Of a DNA stretch of 64,000 nucleotides, positions 1 through 8,373 are shown piece after piece. The first letter of the stretch is position 1, and every line of letters begins with the position of its first letter. The stretch is from contig JBLICU010000004.1 in NCBI GenBank assembly GCA_047632435.1, positions 21,527 through 85,526 of the forward strand, given 5' to 3'. A program made the translations under genes and the position numbers. Source of the DNA: JAMZMI01 sp047632435 (lineage in GTDB: Bacteria; Bacteroidota; Bacteroidia; Cytophagales; Cyclobacteriaceae). Below the pieces are notes generated by a model. It was given only the letters and a program-made list of their open reading frames with translations. It ran no database searches and was not told the origin of the DNA.

Positions 1-1080
1 AGTAAAGGTGATTTTTTATTAAAGATCCGGCCTGACAATTTCGAATCGGCACTCCAACGACAAAAGGCAATATGGAATCAACAAAAGGCCAACTTGGCTG
101 ATGCCAGGGCCAGAGAGGCAAGAGCCAAGGCGTCTTTTATACGATCGGAATTAGAATATAACAGGCAAAAATCACTTTATGATCAGCAAGTCATTTCTAG
201 TTCAGCCTATGAAATGGCCGATGCAAATTTTAAAATGGCCACTCAGGATTTGGAATCGGCAGCTCAAAATGTTGAGGCGGCAGGTTATTCTGTAGAAAGT
301 TCTCAGGCATCTGTGAATGAAGCAATAGAAAATTTACGGTTGACCAAAATTACTTCTCCAATGAGCGGAATCGTATCCAAGTTGGCAGTAGAGCTTGGTG
401 AGACGGTAGTAGGTACATCGCAAATGCAAGGTACAGAGATGCTGCGAATAGCTGATCTCTCAAATATGGAGGTAAGAGTAGATGTGAATGAAAATGATAT
501 TATTCGAATCAGCCTTGGGGACACTGCGGTTATAGATGTGGACTCTTATTCTTACATGGATAAAAAATTCAAAGGCATTGTGACTCAGATAGCCAACTCA
601 GCCAATTCCAAAATGTCATCAGATGCTGTTACAGAATTTGAGGTAAGAATTAAGATTTTGAATTCTTCATATCAGGATTTAATCAAGGAAAAAGGATTCA
701 AGTATCCGTTCAGACCTGGAATGACGGCTAGTGTCGACATCATCACAGAAATAAAGAAGGATGTGGTTTCAGTACCACTTTCAGCAGTAACAACCAGAAA
801 AGTTGAGGAAGAAAAGGAAGGAGAAGAGGGATCTGAAACTAAAGATAAGATGATGGATATGGAAGTTGAGGAAGTGATTTTCGTAATAAAAGAAGGCAAA
901 GCAATCAAAACCATAGTGAAAACAGGAATCAGTGATTTTGATAATATTGAAGTTTTAGAAGGAGCTAATTTAGACGAGGAAATTGTTGTTGGTCCATTTT
1001 TGGCTGTTTCCAAGCGTCTGAAAAATGATGATTTGGTTGTGGAGAAAGAAGAAGAAAAGAAGGACAAAGATTACGAGTAA
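1..1080 (+). CDS. Efflux RND/ABC periplasmic adaptor (MacA/HlyD-like), 5' end outside window
   Basis: The frame is open from the first base, so the gene starts upstream and 359 residues are visible. The protein would be the periplasmic adaptor joining an inner-membrane exporter (RND or MacB type) to an outer-membrane channel. The first ~110 visible residues are Gln/Ala/Glu-rich and form the alpha-helical hairpin. A lipoyl-like half follows (TSPMSGIVSKLAVELGETV, about residues 119-137), then beta-barrel and membrane-proximal regions (FRPGMTASVDI). A very acidic Lys/Glu insert lies near residues 268-290, and the C-terminus is Glu/Lys-rich. The substrate cannot be told. No exporter gene follows, so the partner is upstream or elsewhere. 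The family assignment is secure; the exact subtype is not. Confidence 0.88.
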   Translation, partial: SKGDFLLKIRPDNFESALQRQKAIWNQQKANLADARAREARAKASFIRSELEYNRQKSLYDQQVISSSAYEMADANFKMATQDLESAAQNVEAAGYSVESSQASVNEAIENLRLTKITSPMSGIVSKLAVELGETVVGTSQMQGTEMLRIADLSNMEVRVDVNENDIIRISLGDTAVIDVDSYSYMDKKFKGIVTQIANSANSKMSSDAVTEFEVRIKILNSSYQDLIKEKGFKYPFRPGMTASVDIITEIKKDVVSVPLSAVTTRKVEEEKEGEEGSETKDKMMDMEVEEVIFVIKEGKAIKTIVKTGISDFDNIEVLEGANLDEEIVVGPFLAVSKRLKNDDLVVEKEEEKKDKDYE

Positions 1081-1097
1081 ATATTTTCTTTTGGGAA

Positions 1098-1127
1098 ACC
1101 TAATGTCGCTTCTGATGTCTATTAGGT
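1098..1127. promoter_or_regulatory. Inverted repeat ACCTAAT / ATTAGGT before the lipoprotein gene
   Basis: A perfect 7-base inverted repeat (1098-1104 and 1121-1127) encloses a 16-base loop in the short gap between the adaptor gene and the next start at 1139. No T-run follows, so it is not a clear terminator. It could be an operator or mRNA hairpin, or chance. Confidence 0.25.
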
Positions 1128-1138
1128 GAATCGCTTCT

Positions 1139-1549
1139 ATGATGAAAAACTTTTTGATTTTATCAGTCCTTTTGGTCTTATTGATATCCATATCATGTAC
1201 TTCTTCCGGAGAATCTACAAACTATATTTTCACCGTAGATAACCAATCATCTGATACTGTGCAGGTCTGTGTTAGAGGTGCTTTGCTCGAACCATTCTTC
1301 GATTCCAGAATTATCTGTTATGAGCTATTGCCATTAAAAAATAGCATCATTCGCAGTTATCTAGGAAAAGGTGAACTTTTAGATTATTGGGTGGATACTG
1401 ATGTGGCTGTAATTGAGGAGCTTCAAATCTATAAGGACAATGTGTTGGTGGATAAGGATTTTCTGATTCGCGATCTTTGGGTTTTTACCAATAATTTATC
1501 CTATCAGGCAGAATATCGTTTGATGCTCACAGATGAAAATTTGAATTAG
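1139..1549 (+). CDS. Small lipoprotein of unknown function
   Basis: The product has 136 residues. A hydrophobic N-terminal signal (residues 3-19) ends in a lipobox-like ISISC with Cys20, so it should be lipid-anchored on the periplasmic or outer-membrane side. The mature part is short and beta-rich with no motif I recognise. ATG at 1139 is followed directly by a second ATG at 1142, so either could be used. The gene lies 58 bp after the efflux adaptor on the same strand and may be co-transcribed. I cannot give a function. Confidence 0.7.
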   Translation: MMKNFLILSVLLVLLISISCTSSGESTNYIFTVDNQSSDTVQVCVRGALLEPFFDSRIICYELLPLKNSIIRSYLGKGELLDYWVDTDVAVIEELQIYKDNVLVDKDFLIRDLWVFTNNLSYQAEYRLMLTDENLN

Positions 1550-1904
1550 ACCAGTAGTTGGAAGAAAAGCGTACTAATTGCCAGTCCGCCATTTTGATAG
1601 TACAAAAGTGGTTCTTGCTCGAAGTTTTTACTGGATATAATATAACTCACAAAACATTTTATTGATGTCGTCCCTTCGGGATTCATGTTTTTTCAATGAT
1701 CATCGCAAATCAAAGCTAAGATGTATCCTGAAGGGATGTTACGATTATAAACAGATGAAGTAGAGAATCAATAAAGCCTGACAGGGTGAAATAGAAGTAT
1801 TTCAATTGTATAAGATTTACCAGTCTGTATCATATAAAATGATAGACTTGAGGTTATTACACTTAATAACATTTCTCTACATTAGAATGAGTGATTTCAG
1901 AAAT
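1550..1904. other. Intergenic region with a REP-like inverted repeat
   Basis: This 355-bp gap between convergent genes has no convincing ORF. It holds two imperfect arms in opposite orientation: 1664-1686 (core TCCCTTCGGGAT) and 1721-1740 (core ATCCTGAAGGGAT), about 34 bp apart. The pattern resembles short dispersed palindromic elements, but one copy in a window cannot prove repetitiveness. The rest is AT-rich and unremarkable. Confidence 0.35.
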
Positions 1905-2492
1905 TCAGCCCAACGGACTTATGTCAAATTCCTTCTTTAGGATATCATACAATTCCTGAATGGGCAAGCCCACGACATTGAAAAATGATCCTTCGACCTT
2001 AGAAATTTTAGTCAATCCTATCCATTCTTGAATACCATAGGCACCTGCTTTGTCGAACGGTTTAAATTGATCTACGTAAAATTGAGCTTCTACATTATTA
2101 ATTTCCGAAAAGGTCACCACCGTCTTGGATGAAAAGGAGATTGTTTTTTGCAGACTTGAAATACAAACACCACTGATTACCTCATGCGACTTACCAGAGA
2201 ATAGTCTGATCATTTCTAAAGCTTCCTCAGCATCCTTTGGTTTGTTGTAAACTTTGTTATCCAAAACCACTGTTGTATCTGAGGTGATGATTACCTGATT
2301 TTCAAGTTTGGATCGATAAAACGTATTCTTTTCTTTGGCCAGATATTCGGCCGCATCCGATGCTTGAATTGCTTCGGGCAAAATCTCATCAAAATCATAA
2401 GAGACCACTTCGAACTTATAACCGGCTTTTTGTAACAATTCCTTGCGTCGGGGGCTACCTGAAGCAAGTATCAAATGGTGAGCTGAATTCAT
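1905..2492 (-). CDS. maf: Maf-like nucleoside triphosphate pyrophosphatase
   Basis: Maf proteins hydrolyse non-canonical or excess nucleoside triphosphates (dTTP/UTP or modified bases) to monophosphate plus pyrophosphate in the cytoplasm. The 195-residue length is typical. Visible family motifs are ASGSPRRKELL at residues 10-20, SDTTVV with the likely catalytic Asp72, a KPKDAEEA segment, and DKAGAYGIQ followed by the GSFFNVVGLP signature. The DKAGAYGIQ form suits the dTTP/UTP (YhdE) subgroup. The start at 2492 lies inside the tail of the upstream DUF1015 gene (38-bp overlap), so the two are almost certainly translated from one mRNA. Confidence 0.93.
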   Translation of the reverse strand: MNSAHHLILASGSPRRKELLQKAGYKFEVVSYDFDEILPEAIQASDAAEYLAKEKNTFYRSKLENQVIITSDTTVVLDNKVYNKPKDAEEALEMIRLFSGKSHEVISGVCISSLQKTISFSSKTVVTFSEINNVEAQFYVDQFKPFDKAGAYGIQEWIGLTKISKVEGSFFNVVGLPIQELYDILKKEFDISPLG

Positions 2493-3759
2493 CTTCTTTT
2501 ATGGAACTAAATAGAAAGCCCGAAATGACTTTGGGGTAAAAATAAGTAGATTTTTGCGGCATGGTGTAGCCGGAGTAACAGGTTTGTTTCACTTCTTCTA
2601 TGGATATGTCTTTTGTAATCAATCCGAATTGAACTTCACCTAACAAAACCTGTTTCATGCATTCAGAAAAATTCCGCTGAAAAATCAGATTTTCGGAATT
2701 GACCTGATTTTGTCCTCTGATGCCCAATATCTTCTCGAAAATGAAATAGTGCATGACCGTCAGATCGAGTGCTTTTATCTGATCTGGAAATTTCCAGGTA
2801 ATAGTATTTATTCGATCTGGTTTCAGGCTGATTTTATACGCGTCTCCTTCGATTAGGAGTCCAAATGTCCATTTTTTACCCTGAATGATTTCATTAATAT
2901 CTGGCGTATTTTCTACCATCGTAATGCTAAAGTCATTTTCCAGGGTTTCCAATAACCATTTCTTTGAAAAATTTTCAATGCCTTTGACCAGTCTGTGGGT
3001 GGGCAATATTCTCAAATCATCAGATTCGGTATTGGTAAGAAACATCAAGTGATAATTATAAGCTTCCTTGCCAGTATGGTTTGGGTTCTCAGTTGTCCGG
3101 TCTTGTTTGTATTTCAACGAGCCTTCGTAGCGATGATGTCCGTCTGCTAAAATAATCTGTTTTTCTTGGATTATTTCTTGAATGCGCCTGATCACATTTA
3201 CATCATGGATCACACTCAAAACATCTCGAACTCCCTGATAATCTTCAACTTCATACAGTGGGCTCAACATACTCTCGTCCAGATAATTTTCTATTTGTTT
3301 TTCTGAATCTGTGTATAAACCGTGTGTAGGACTTACGTTGAGCTGAGTTTCATGAAGTAATTCCAACCTGTCTCTGACGGAAAAAGGCATGGTACTTTCA
3401 TGCCTTAGGATCATTTTTTCGTCCCAGTCAGTTACTTTTATCGAACAGATAAATCCCTTTCGGCAATATATTTTTTCACTTCCCGAAAGTGAAAAATATT
3501 GATAATAAACATAAATAGCTGGAAGTTGATCCTGTAAGATTACACCTGTTTTCTTCCAATTTTCAAGTGTTTTTTTGGCCTCCAATGCGGAATTTTCGCC
3601 TGATGGTACAGAAAGGTGAATGCTGTTGAAGGGATTTCCATAAAGTCGTTCCCGCTGTTTTTTGGACACTACATCAAAAAGTGGGGCAGTAATGTCATTG
3701 ATAAAAGCTGCCAGTTGAGAATTATATCGCCAGGCACGAAATGGTTTTATTTCAGCCAT
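2455..3759 (-). CDS. DUF1015 family protein
   Basis: A 434-residue protein of the DUF1015 family. The N-terminus (KPFRAWRYN) and the central ADGHHRYEGSL motif are characteristic. Some relatives have been linked to serine kinase (SerK/SbnI-like) activity, but nothing in this sequence or its neighbours proves that here. The gene starts 3 bp after the accC stop codon and overlaps maf, forming a compact accC-DUF1015-maf unit on the minus strand. No signal peptide or membrane segment is visible, so it is cytoplasmic. Confidence 0.85.
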   Translation of the reverse strand: MAEIKPFRAWRYNSQLAAFINDITAPLFDVVSKKQRERLYGNPFNSIHLSVPSGENSALEAKKTLENWKKTGVILQDQLPAIYVYYQYFSLSGSEKIYCRKGFICSIKVTDWDEKMILRHESTMPFSVRDRLELLHETQLNVSPTHGLYTDSEKQIENYLDESMLSPLYEVEDYQGVRDVLSVIHDVNVIRRIQEIIQEKQIILADGHHRYEGSLKYKQDRTTENPNHTGKEAYNYHLMFLTNTESDDLRILPTHRLVKGIENFSKKWLLETLENDFSITMVENTPDINEIIQGKKWTFGLLIEGDAYKISLKPDRINTITWKFPDQIKALDLTVMHYFIFEKILGIRGQNQVNSENLIFQRNFSECMKQVLLGEVQFGLITKDISIEEVKQTCYSGYTMPQKSTYFYPKVISGFLFSSIKEDEFSSPFDTCFR

Positions 3760-3762
3760 ACG

Positions 3763-5256
3763 TTAATGCGCTATTCTATTTCGCCAGTTTGCCTTGATTT
3801 GACTGGATGGTTGAGTGATGGCGATGTGGTTTTTACTTTTATCATGCATAAAAGCAAACATAGCTGCTATATTGGCTATTTCATCTGTGACTTCCTTCTG
3901 AAGCATTTCTGGTTTGAAATATTGCTCCACGAATTTGGTGGTAAATGTGCCATCAACAAATGCAGGATGTTTTAAGACAAATTCACCGAACGAAAGCGTG
4001 GTTTTTACTCCCACAATCTTATATTCTGATATCGCTCTTAGCATCCTGTCTATGGCCTCTTTGCGATCTTTGCCATAAGTTACGAGCTTGGCAATCATCG
4101 GATCATAAAAGATGGGGATTTCCATGCCCTGCTCAAACCCATCATCTACCCTCACGCCAGGACCCTGAGGTCTTTCATATCGTTCCAATTTTCCTGTATC
4201 AGGTAGAAAACCATTTTCAGGGTCTTCAGCATAAACTCTTAGCTCTATACTGTGACCATTGATGTGCAGATCTTCTTGTTTAAATGAAAGCACTTCTCCT
4301 TGTGCAATTTTGATTTGTTCTTTTACCAGATCCAAACCAGTTATTTGCTCTGTTACAGGATGCTCCACTTGCAATCTTGTATTCATCTCCAGGAAATAGA
4401 AATTTAGATTTTCATCAGCGATAAATTCCACCGTGCCTGCACCATAGTAGTCACATGATTTGGCAACATTCACAGCTGCCTCACCTATTTTTTTTCGTTG
4501 TTCAGGTGAAAGCACAGAAGAAGGGGCTTCTTCTATTACTTTTTGGTTTCGACGCTGAATGCTGCATTCGCGCTCAAAAAGATAAAGCACATTTCCATGC
4601 TGATCTCCCAATATTTGGACTTCAATGTGTTTGGGATTTGATACAAATTTTTCAACAAAAACCTTGTCATCTGAGAAGGAGCTTTTCGCCTCACTTACTG
4701 CGCGCTTCATCTGCTCCTCAAATTCTTTTTCTTCATTGACTATCCGCATGCCTTTGCCACCACCCCCGGCACTGGCTTTGATCATAATCGGATAACCTAT
4801 TTTATTGGCAATTTCCTTTGCCAGATTTATATCGCCAATAGGTTCTTCCATCCCTGGCACTAAAGGAACATCAAATGCTTTAACCGCATTTTTTGAAGCC
4901 AATTTATCCCCCATTACAGTGATGGAAGCTGGAGAAGGCCCTATGAAAATCAATCCTTCATCCTTTACACGTTGAGCGAATTTTGCATTTTCTGAAAGGA
5001 AACCATATCCGGGATGAATGGCATCTGCACCCGTGCGTTTGCAGGCGTCAATGATTTTGTCCACAACGAGATAAGACTCAGAGGAGGCTGGTGGCCCAAT
5101 ACAAACGGCCTCATCGGCATATCTGACATGCGGAGCTGCGGCATCTGCGTCGCTGTACACTGCAACAGTTTTTATTCCTGCTTCTCGTGCTGATCGCATA
5201 ACCCTTAAGGCAATTTCGCCTCTATTTGCGACTAATATTTTATTGATTTTCATCAT
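3763..5256 (-). CDS. accC: Biotin carboxylase subunit of an acyl-CoA (acetyl-/propionyl-CoA) carboxylase
   Basis: Carboxylates biotin on its carrier protein using ATP and bicarbonate, the first half-reaction of malonyl- or methylmalonyl-CoA formation. The N-terminal domain starts KINKILVANRGEIALRVMRS. The ATP-grasp glycine loop (KASAGGGGKGMR) is near residue 160, FERECSIQRRNQKVIEEAPS near 230, and the catalytic MNTRLQVEHPVTEQ segment near 290. At 497 residues it is about 50 longer than E. coli AccC. The extra C-terminal segment is low-complexity and there is no biotinyl (BCCP) domain. The biotin carrier and carboxyltransferase are not in the window, so acetyl- versus propionyl-CoA specificity is open. 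Confidence 0.93.
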   Translation of the reverse strand: MMKINKILVANRGEIALRVMRSAREAGIKTVAVYSDADAAAPHVRYADEAVCIGPPASSESYLVVDKIIDACKRTGADAIHPGYGFLSENAKFAQRVKDEGLIFIGPSPASITVMGDKLASKNAVKAFDVPLVPGMEEPIGDINLAKEIANKIGYPIMIKASAGGGGKGMRIVNEEKEFEEQMKRAVSEAKSSFSDDKVFVEKFVSNPKHIEVQILGDQHGNVLYLFERECSIQRRNQKVIEEAPSSVLSPEQRKKIGEAAVNVAKSCDYYGAGTVEFIADENLNFYFLEMNTRLQVEHPVTEQITGLDLVKEQIKIAQGEVLSFKQEDLHINGHSIELRVYAEDPENGFLPDTGKLERYERPQGPGVRVDDGFEQGMEIPIFYDPMIAKLVTYGKDRKEAIDRMLRAISEYKIVGVKTTLSFGEFVLKHPAFVDGTFTTKFVEQYFKPEMLQKEVTDEIANIAAMFAFMHDKSKNHIAITQPSSQIKANWRNRIAH

Positions 5257-5330
5257 TCATGGAGTTTTTGTAGCTGATATCCGGTTAGTTCTTAAATATA
5301 GGCACAGTTACCGAAAATGAGAGAGGGATG

Positions 5331-5361
5331 TTGTCCCAATCTTTATTTAATGTTAGTTTTG
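5331..5361 (+). promoter_or_regulatory. Predicted Bacteroidota-type promoter for the serine-palmitoyltransferase-like gene
   Basis: TTG at 5331-5333 is followed after 20 bases by TAGTTTTG at 5354-5361. This fits the lineage consensus of a -33 TTG and a -7 TAnnTTTG box. It lies 36 bp before the ATG at 5398, a sensible 5'-UTR length. Confidence 0.55.
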
Positions 5362-5397
5362 TGTTTCGTTTTTTACACGGTTTTTAACATTTCTTAA

Positions 5398-6654
5398 ATG
5401 GATTTATTCGAAAAATTACTTCAGAATAGAGGACCACTTGGTCAGCACTCTTATTTTGATGACAATTTCTACATGTTCCCCAAACTAGAAGGGGAAATAT
5501 CTCCTCGCATGCAGTTTAAAGGTAAAACTGTATTGACATGGAGTCTTAATAATTATCTGGGGCTTGCCAATCACCCTGAAGTGAGAAAGGCGGATGCAGA
5601 AGCAGCGGCTCAATGGGGACTTGGTTACCCGATGGGAGCAAGAATGATGACAGGTAATACCGTGTATCACGAGAAGTTGGAAAGAGAACTTGCAGAATTT
5701 GTTGAAAAAGACGCTTCCATGCTTCTTAACTTTGGTTATCAAGGAGTAATGTCTGTTATTGATGCCTTGGTCGATAGAAAAGATGTGATCGTTTACGATG
5801 CAGAATCTCACGCATGTATCATTGACGGGGTTAGACTACATATGGGGAAAAGATTCGTCTATCCACATAATGATATGGAAAACCTCGAGAAGCAATTGAA
5901 AAGAGCAGAGAAATTGGCTGGAGAGACGGGCGGTGGTATTCTGGTAATTACTGAAGGTGTTTTTGGAATGTCCGGTAACATGGGTAATCTGAAAGCCGTC
6001 GTAGAGCTAAAGAAAAAATTCAATTTCAGACTTTTGGTGGATGATGCACATGGTTTTGGAACCATGGGGAAAACAGGAGGAGGAGCAGGCCAGGAGCAAG
6101 GTGTGCAGGATGGTATAGATATCTATTTCTCCACCTTCGCCAAATCCATGGCTAGTATTGGGGCATTCATTGCTGGTGATGCTAAAATCATTGACGTATT
6201 GAAATACAATGTACGTTCTCAGATTTATGCCAAGTCACTTCCTTTAGCAATTGTAATTGGAATCCTGAAGCGATTAGAATTGGTGAGGAATAGTCCTGAA
6301 CTGAGAGAAAACCTATGGAAGATCGTCGCTGCGATTCAAACCGGGTTTAGAGAGAAAGGATATAACATAGGAACTACAAAATCACCTGTCACTCCAGTGG
6401 TAATGAATGGTGATACATTAGAAGCCGTAAATCTCGTAAAAGACCTTCGATTGGAGCACAGCATCTTTTGTTCAGTGATAGTTTATCCAGTGATTCCTAA
6501 AGGCATGATTATCCTTAGAATCATTCCTACAGCCTCACATTCATTGAGCGATGTAGCAGAAACTATCGTTGCTTTTGAGGCTGTAAAAGCCAAATTAGAT
6601 GACGGTTCTTACAAAAGAGCGGGTGTTGAGGGGGCATTTACAACACATATATAG
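5398..6654 (+). CDS. Alpha-oxoamine synthase, probably serine palmitoyltransferase
   Basis: PLP-dependent enzyme of the KBL/BioF/SPT family. It condenses an amino acid with an acyl-CoA with loss of CO2. PLP residues are visible: His138 (DAESHAC), the DDAH motif at 215-218 and Schiff-base Lys249 in STFAKSM. The length (418) and the absence of any bio or threonine-degradation genes nearby favour serine palmitoyltransferase, the entry step of sphingolipid synthesis, common in Bacteroidota. 2-amino-3-ketobutyrate CoA ligase or AONS cannot be excluded from sequence alone. The gene is monocistronic-looking with its own promoter and a TAG stop; the histone-like gene follows 87 bp later. Confidence 0.8.
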   Translation: MDLFEKLLQNRGPLGQHSYFDDNFYMFPKLEGEISPRMQFKGKTVLTWSLNNYLGLANHPEVRKADAEAAAQWGLGYPMGARMMTGNTVYHEKLERELAEFVEKDASMLLNFGYQGVMSVIDALVDRKDVIVYDAESHACIIDGVRLHMGKRFVYPHNDMENLEKQLKRAEKLAGETGGGILVITEGVFGMSGNMGNLKAVVELKKKFNFRLLVDDAHGFGTMGKTGGGAGQEQGVQDGIDIYFSTFAKSMASIGAFIAGDAKIIDVLKYNVRSQIYAKSLPLAIVIGILKRLELVRNSPELRENLWKIVAAIQTGFREKGYNIGTTKSPVTPVVMNGDTLEAVNLVKDLRLEHSIFCSVIVYPVIPKGMIILRIIPTASHSLSDVAETIVAFEAVKAKLDDGSYKRAGVEGAFTTHI

Positions 6655-6741
6655 CTTTTTTTCACTTTTAAGCTTGGTTTTTGAACTATTTGTATAAATT
6701 GCTAAGCGAATAAATATCAGTAACCTTAAAGATTTATCAAT

Positions 6742-6918
6742 ATGAAAAGATTCGAACAACTTCAAGAACTATTAACTTCTTTGGAAGGTGATTTCAGTAA
6801 ATTTTATGACAAAGAAAATTCTGCTGCAGGAACAAGAGTAAGAAAAGGAATGCAGGAATTGAAAAACTTATCTCAAGAGATTAGAATTGAAGTTCAAGAC
6901 ATGAAAAATAAAGCTTAA
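6742..6918 (+). CDS. Histone H1-like (Hc1-like) nucleoid protein
   Basis: A 58-codon gene. The product is basic and helical: it starts MKRFEQLQELLTSLEGDFSK and contains the conserved stretch AAGTRVRKGMQELKNLSQEI. This matches the small Hc1-like histone H1 family widespread in Bacteroidota. It would be a DNA-associated protein of the nucleoid. The gene is followed 23 bp later by a strong bidirectional terminator, which supports a real, separately terminated transcript. Confidence 0.85.
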   Translation: MKRFEQLQELLTSLEGDFSKFYDKENSAAGTRVRKGMQELKNLSQEIRIEVQDMKNKA

Positions 6919-6935
6919 TAACCTTTATTAAGACA

Positions 6936-6971
6936 TAAAAAAAAGACAACCATCGGTTGTCTTTTTTTTGT
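6936..6971. terminator. Bidirectional intrinsic terminator
   Basis: A perfect 10-bp stem (AAAGACAACC at 6942-6951, GGTTGTCTTT at 6955-6964) has a 3-base loop, an A-run on the left and a T-run on the right. It can end the histone-like gene on the plus strand and dapA on the minus strand. Confidence 0.9.
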
Positions 6972-6987
6972 TCATTTTTTTTTAAAA

Positions 6988-7860
6988 TTAATTTAAATAG
7001 GCTTTAAAAGCCCCTAGAAGCATATTTGAGCCTTCATATAGTGGCGATCTCACGTAGCGATTCATTAGGCCAACGGCTTCCATGCCGGTCTTTAGAGATA
7101 CCGGATTTCCTTCAGTCGACAGCAGTTTATACCCTTCCAATAAATCATAATGTATTTTGCTTGCTGCTTTGAAATCACCGGCAAGCGCGATTCTGACCAT
7201 ATCACTAAAGGGCTTAGGTTGAAGATTGGCTATGACAGAAATAACGCCTTTACCACCTAAGGCGATCATAGGAATGGTTAAAGAATCTTCTCCGGAAATC
7301 ACTAAAAAGTCATCAGGTGTGTTCGTAAGAATCTCTGAACATTGCATTAAATCGCCTGATGCTTCCTTAGTTCCGATGATATTTGGATGTTTTGAAAGTA
7401 AAATAGTTGTTTCCGCACTAATATTTGAACCTGTTCTGGGAGGTACATTGTAAATAATTAAAGGAAATGGACTTGCATCTGCTACCTCTTGATAGTGTCT
7501 AAGTATTCCTTCCTGCGATGGTCGATTATAATATGGACTCACACTCAATATGGCATCAAATGGATAGTCTTTAAAATCCTTAAGTGCCGCTTTTAATTTT
7601 TGGGTATTGTTGCTTCCATATCCCAAAACCAAGGGTAAATTTTTCGAATTGTTGGCTATTACAAAATCAATAATTTTAAATCTTTCCTGAGGAGAAATGG
7701 TTGCAGATTCACCAGTTGTACCTAGGATTACAATATATTCAGCACCACCATCTGAGATGTGGTTGAGAACTTTACCAAGTGCGGGATAATCAATAGTTAG
7801 ATCTTTATTAAAGGGTGTTACGAGCGCTACTCCTGTTCCAATTAGTCTCTCAATGCTCAT
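6988..7860 (-). CDS. dapA: 4-hydroxy-tetrahydrodipicolinate synthase
   Basis: Condenses pyruvate with aspartate semialdehyde in lysine and diaminopimelate synthesis. The 290-residue TIM barrel shows GTTGESATIS near residue 47, the SPYYNRPSQEG segment with the catalytic Tyr, YNVPPRTG, and the Schiff-base Lys in GTKEASGD. The start lies inside the end of the upstream gene (11-bp overlap), so it is translationally linked to it and, through it, to ligA. Confidence 0.95.
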   Translation of the reverse strand: MSIERLIGTGVALVTPFNKDLTIDYPALGKVLNHISDGGAEYIVILGTTGESATISPQERFKIIDFVIANNSKNLPLVLGYGSNNTQKLKAALKDFKDYPFDAILSVSPYYNRPSQEGILRHYQEVADASPFPLIIYNVPPRTGSNISAETTILLSKHPNIIGTKEASGDLMQCSEILTNTPDDFLVISGEDSLTIPMIALGGKGVISVIANLQPKPFSDMVRIALAGDFKAASKIHYDLLEGYKLLSTEGNPVSLKTGMEAVGLMNRYVRSPLYEGSNMLLGAFKAYLN

Positions 7861-8371
7861 TGCTTTGTATCATTTTTAAATATTTCAGAATCTCCTGGCT
7901 GTTAAATGCTTCTTCTTTATCTGATTTGATTATCATTTCAAAGCAATTGTTTCTTGTCGCGTCAGTGAGCCCCACTCTGCACTTGCTTTTGATTTGCGAA
8001 AGTAAGTAATCCACCAAATAGTTTTCATTTTTATCAAGACAAACGACTATGTCATAGGATTGATTCATGAAAAAATCCAGCCTATCTGATTTGATTTCCC
8101 CAAAGAAGCTTATGTCTTTTGAATCAAACAAAGGATAGGGTTGGTTATGGGTACTTTTATGCTTGTTTTTAACATATGCCAAAGTGCGGATTTCTTTACC
8201 TTCTAAGCTTAATTCTGAAATCAATTCTTCAATATTTTGAAAATTGTCATTATTTCGAATTGAGAAAATAATGGCAATTTTTATAGATTTCTTAAAGTCA
8301 ACTGAAGATTCGAAAGCACGGTTATTATCATATTTTTTAATCAAATAATTGATCCATATTTTTTTAAGCAT
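7850..8371 (-). CDS. Conserved Bacteroidota hypothetical protein (DUF6913-like)
   Basis: A 173-residue protein with a basic N-terminal helix (LKKIWINYLIKKY) and an alternating beta/alpha core. It resembles a lineage-specific family usually found beside dapA. No catalytic motif is recognised and no signal peptide is visible. It starts 2 bp after the ligA stop and overlaps dapA by 11 bp, so it is part of a ligA-unknown-dapA operon. I do not know its function. Confidence 0.7.
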   Translation of the reverse strand: MLKKIWINYLIKKYDNNRAFESSVDFKKSIKIAIIFSIRNNDNFQNIEELISELSLEGKEIRTLAYVKNKHKSTHNQPYPLFDSKDISFFGEIKSDRLDFFMNQSYDIVVCLDKNENYLVDYLLSQIKSKCRVGLTDATRNNCFEMIIKSDKEEAFNSQEILKYLKMIQSNEH

Positions 8372-8373
8372 AA

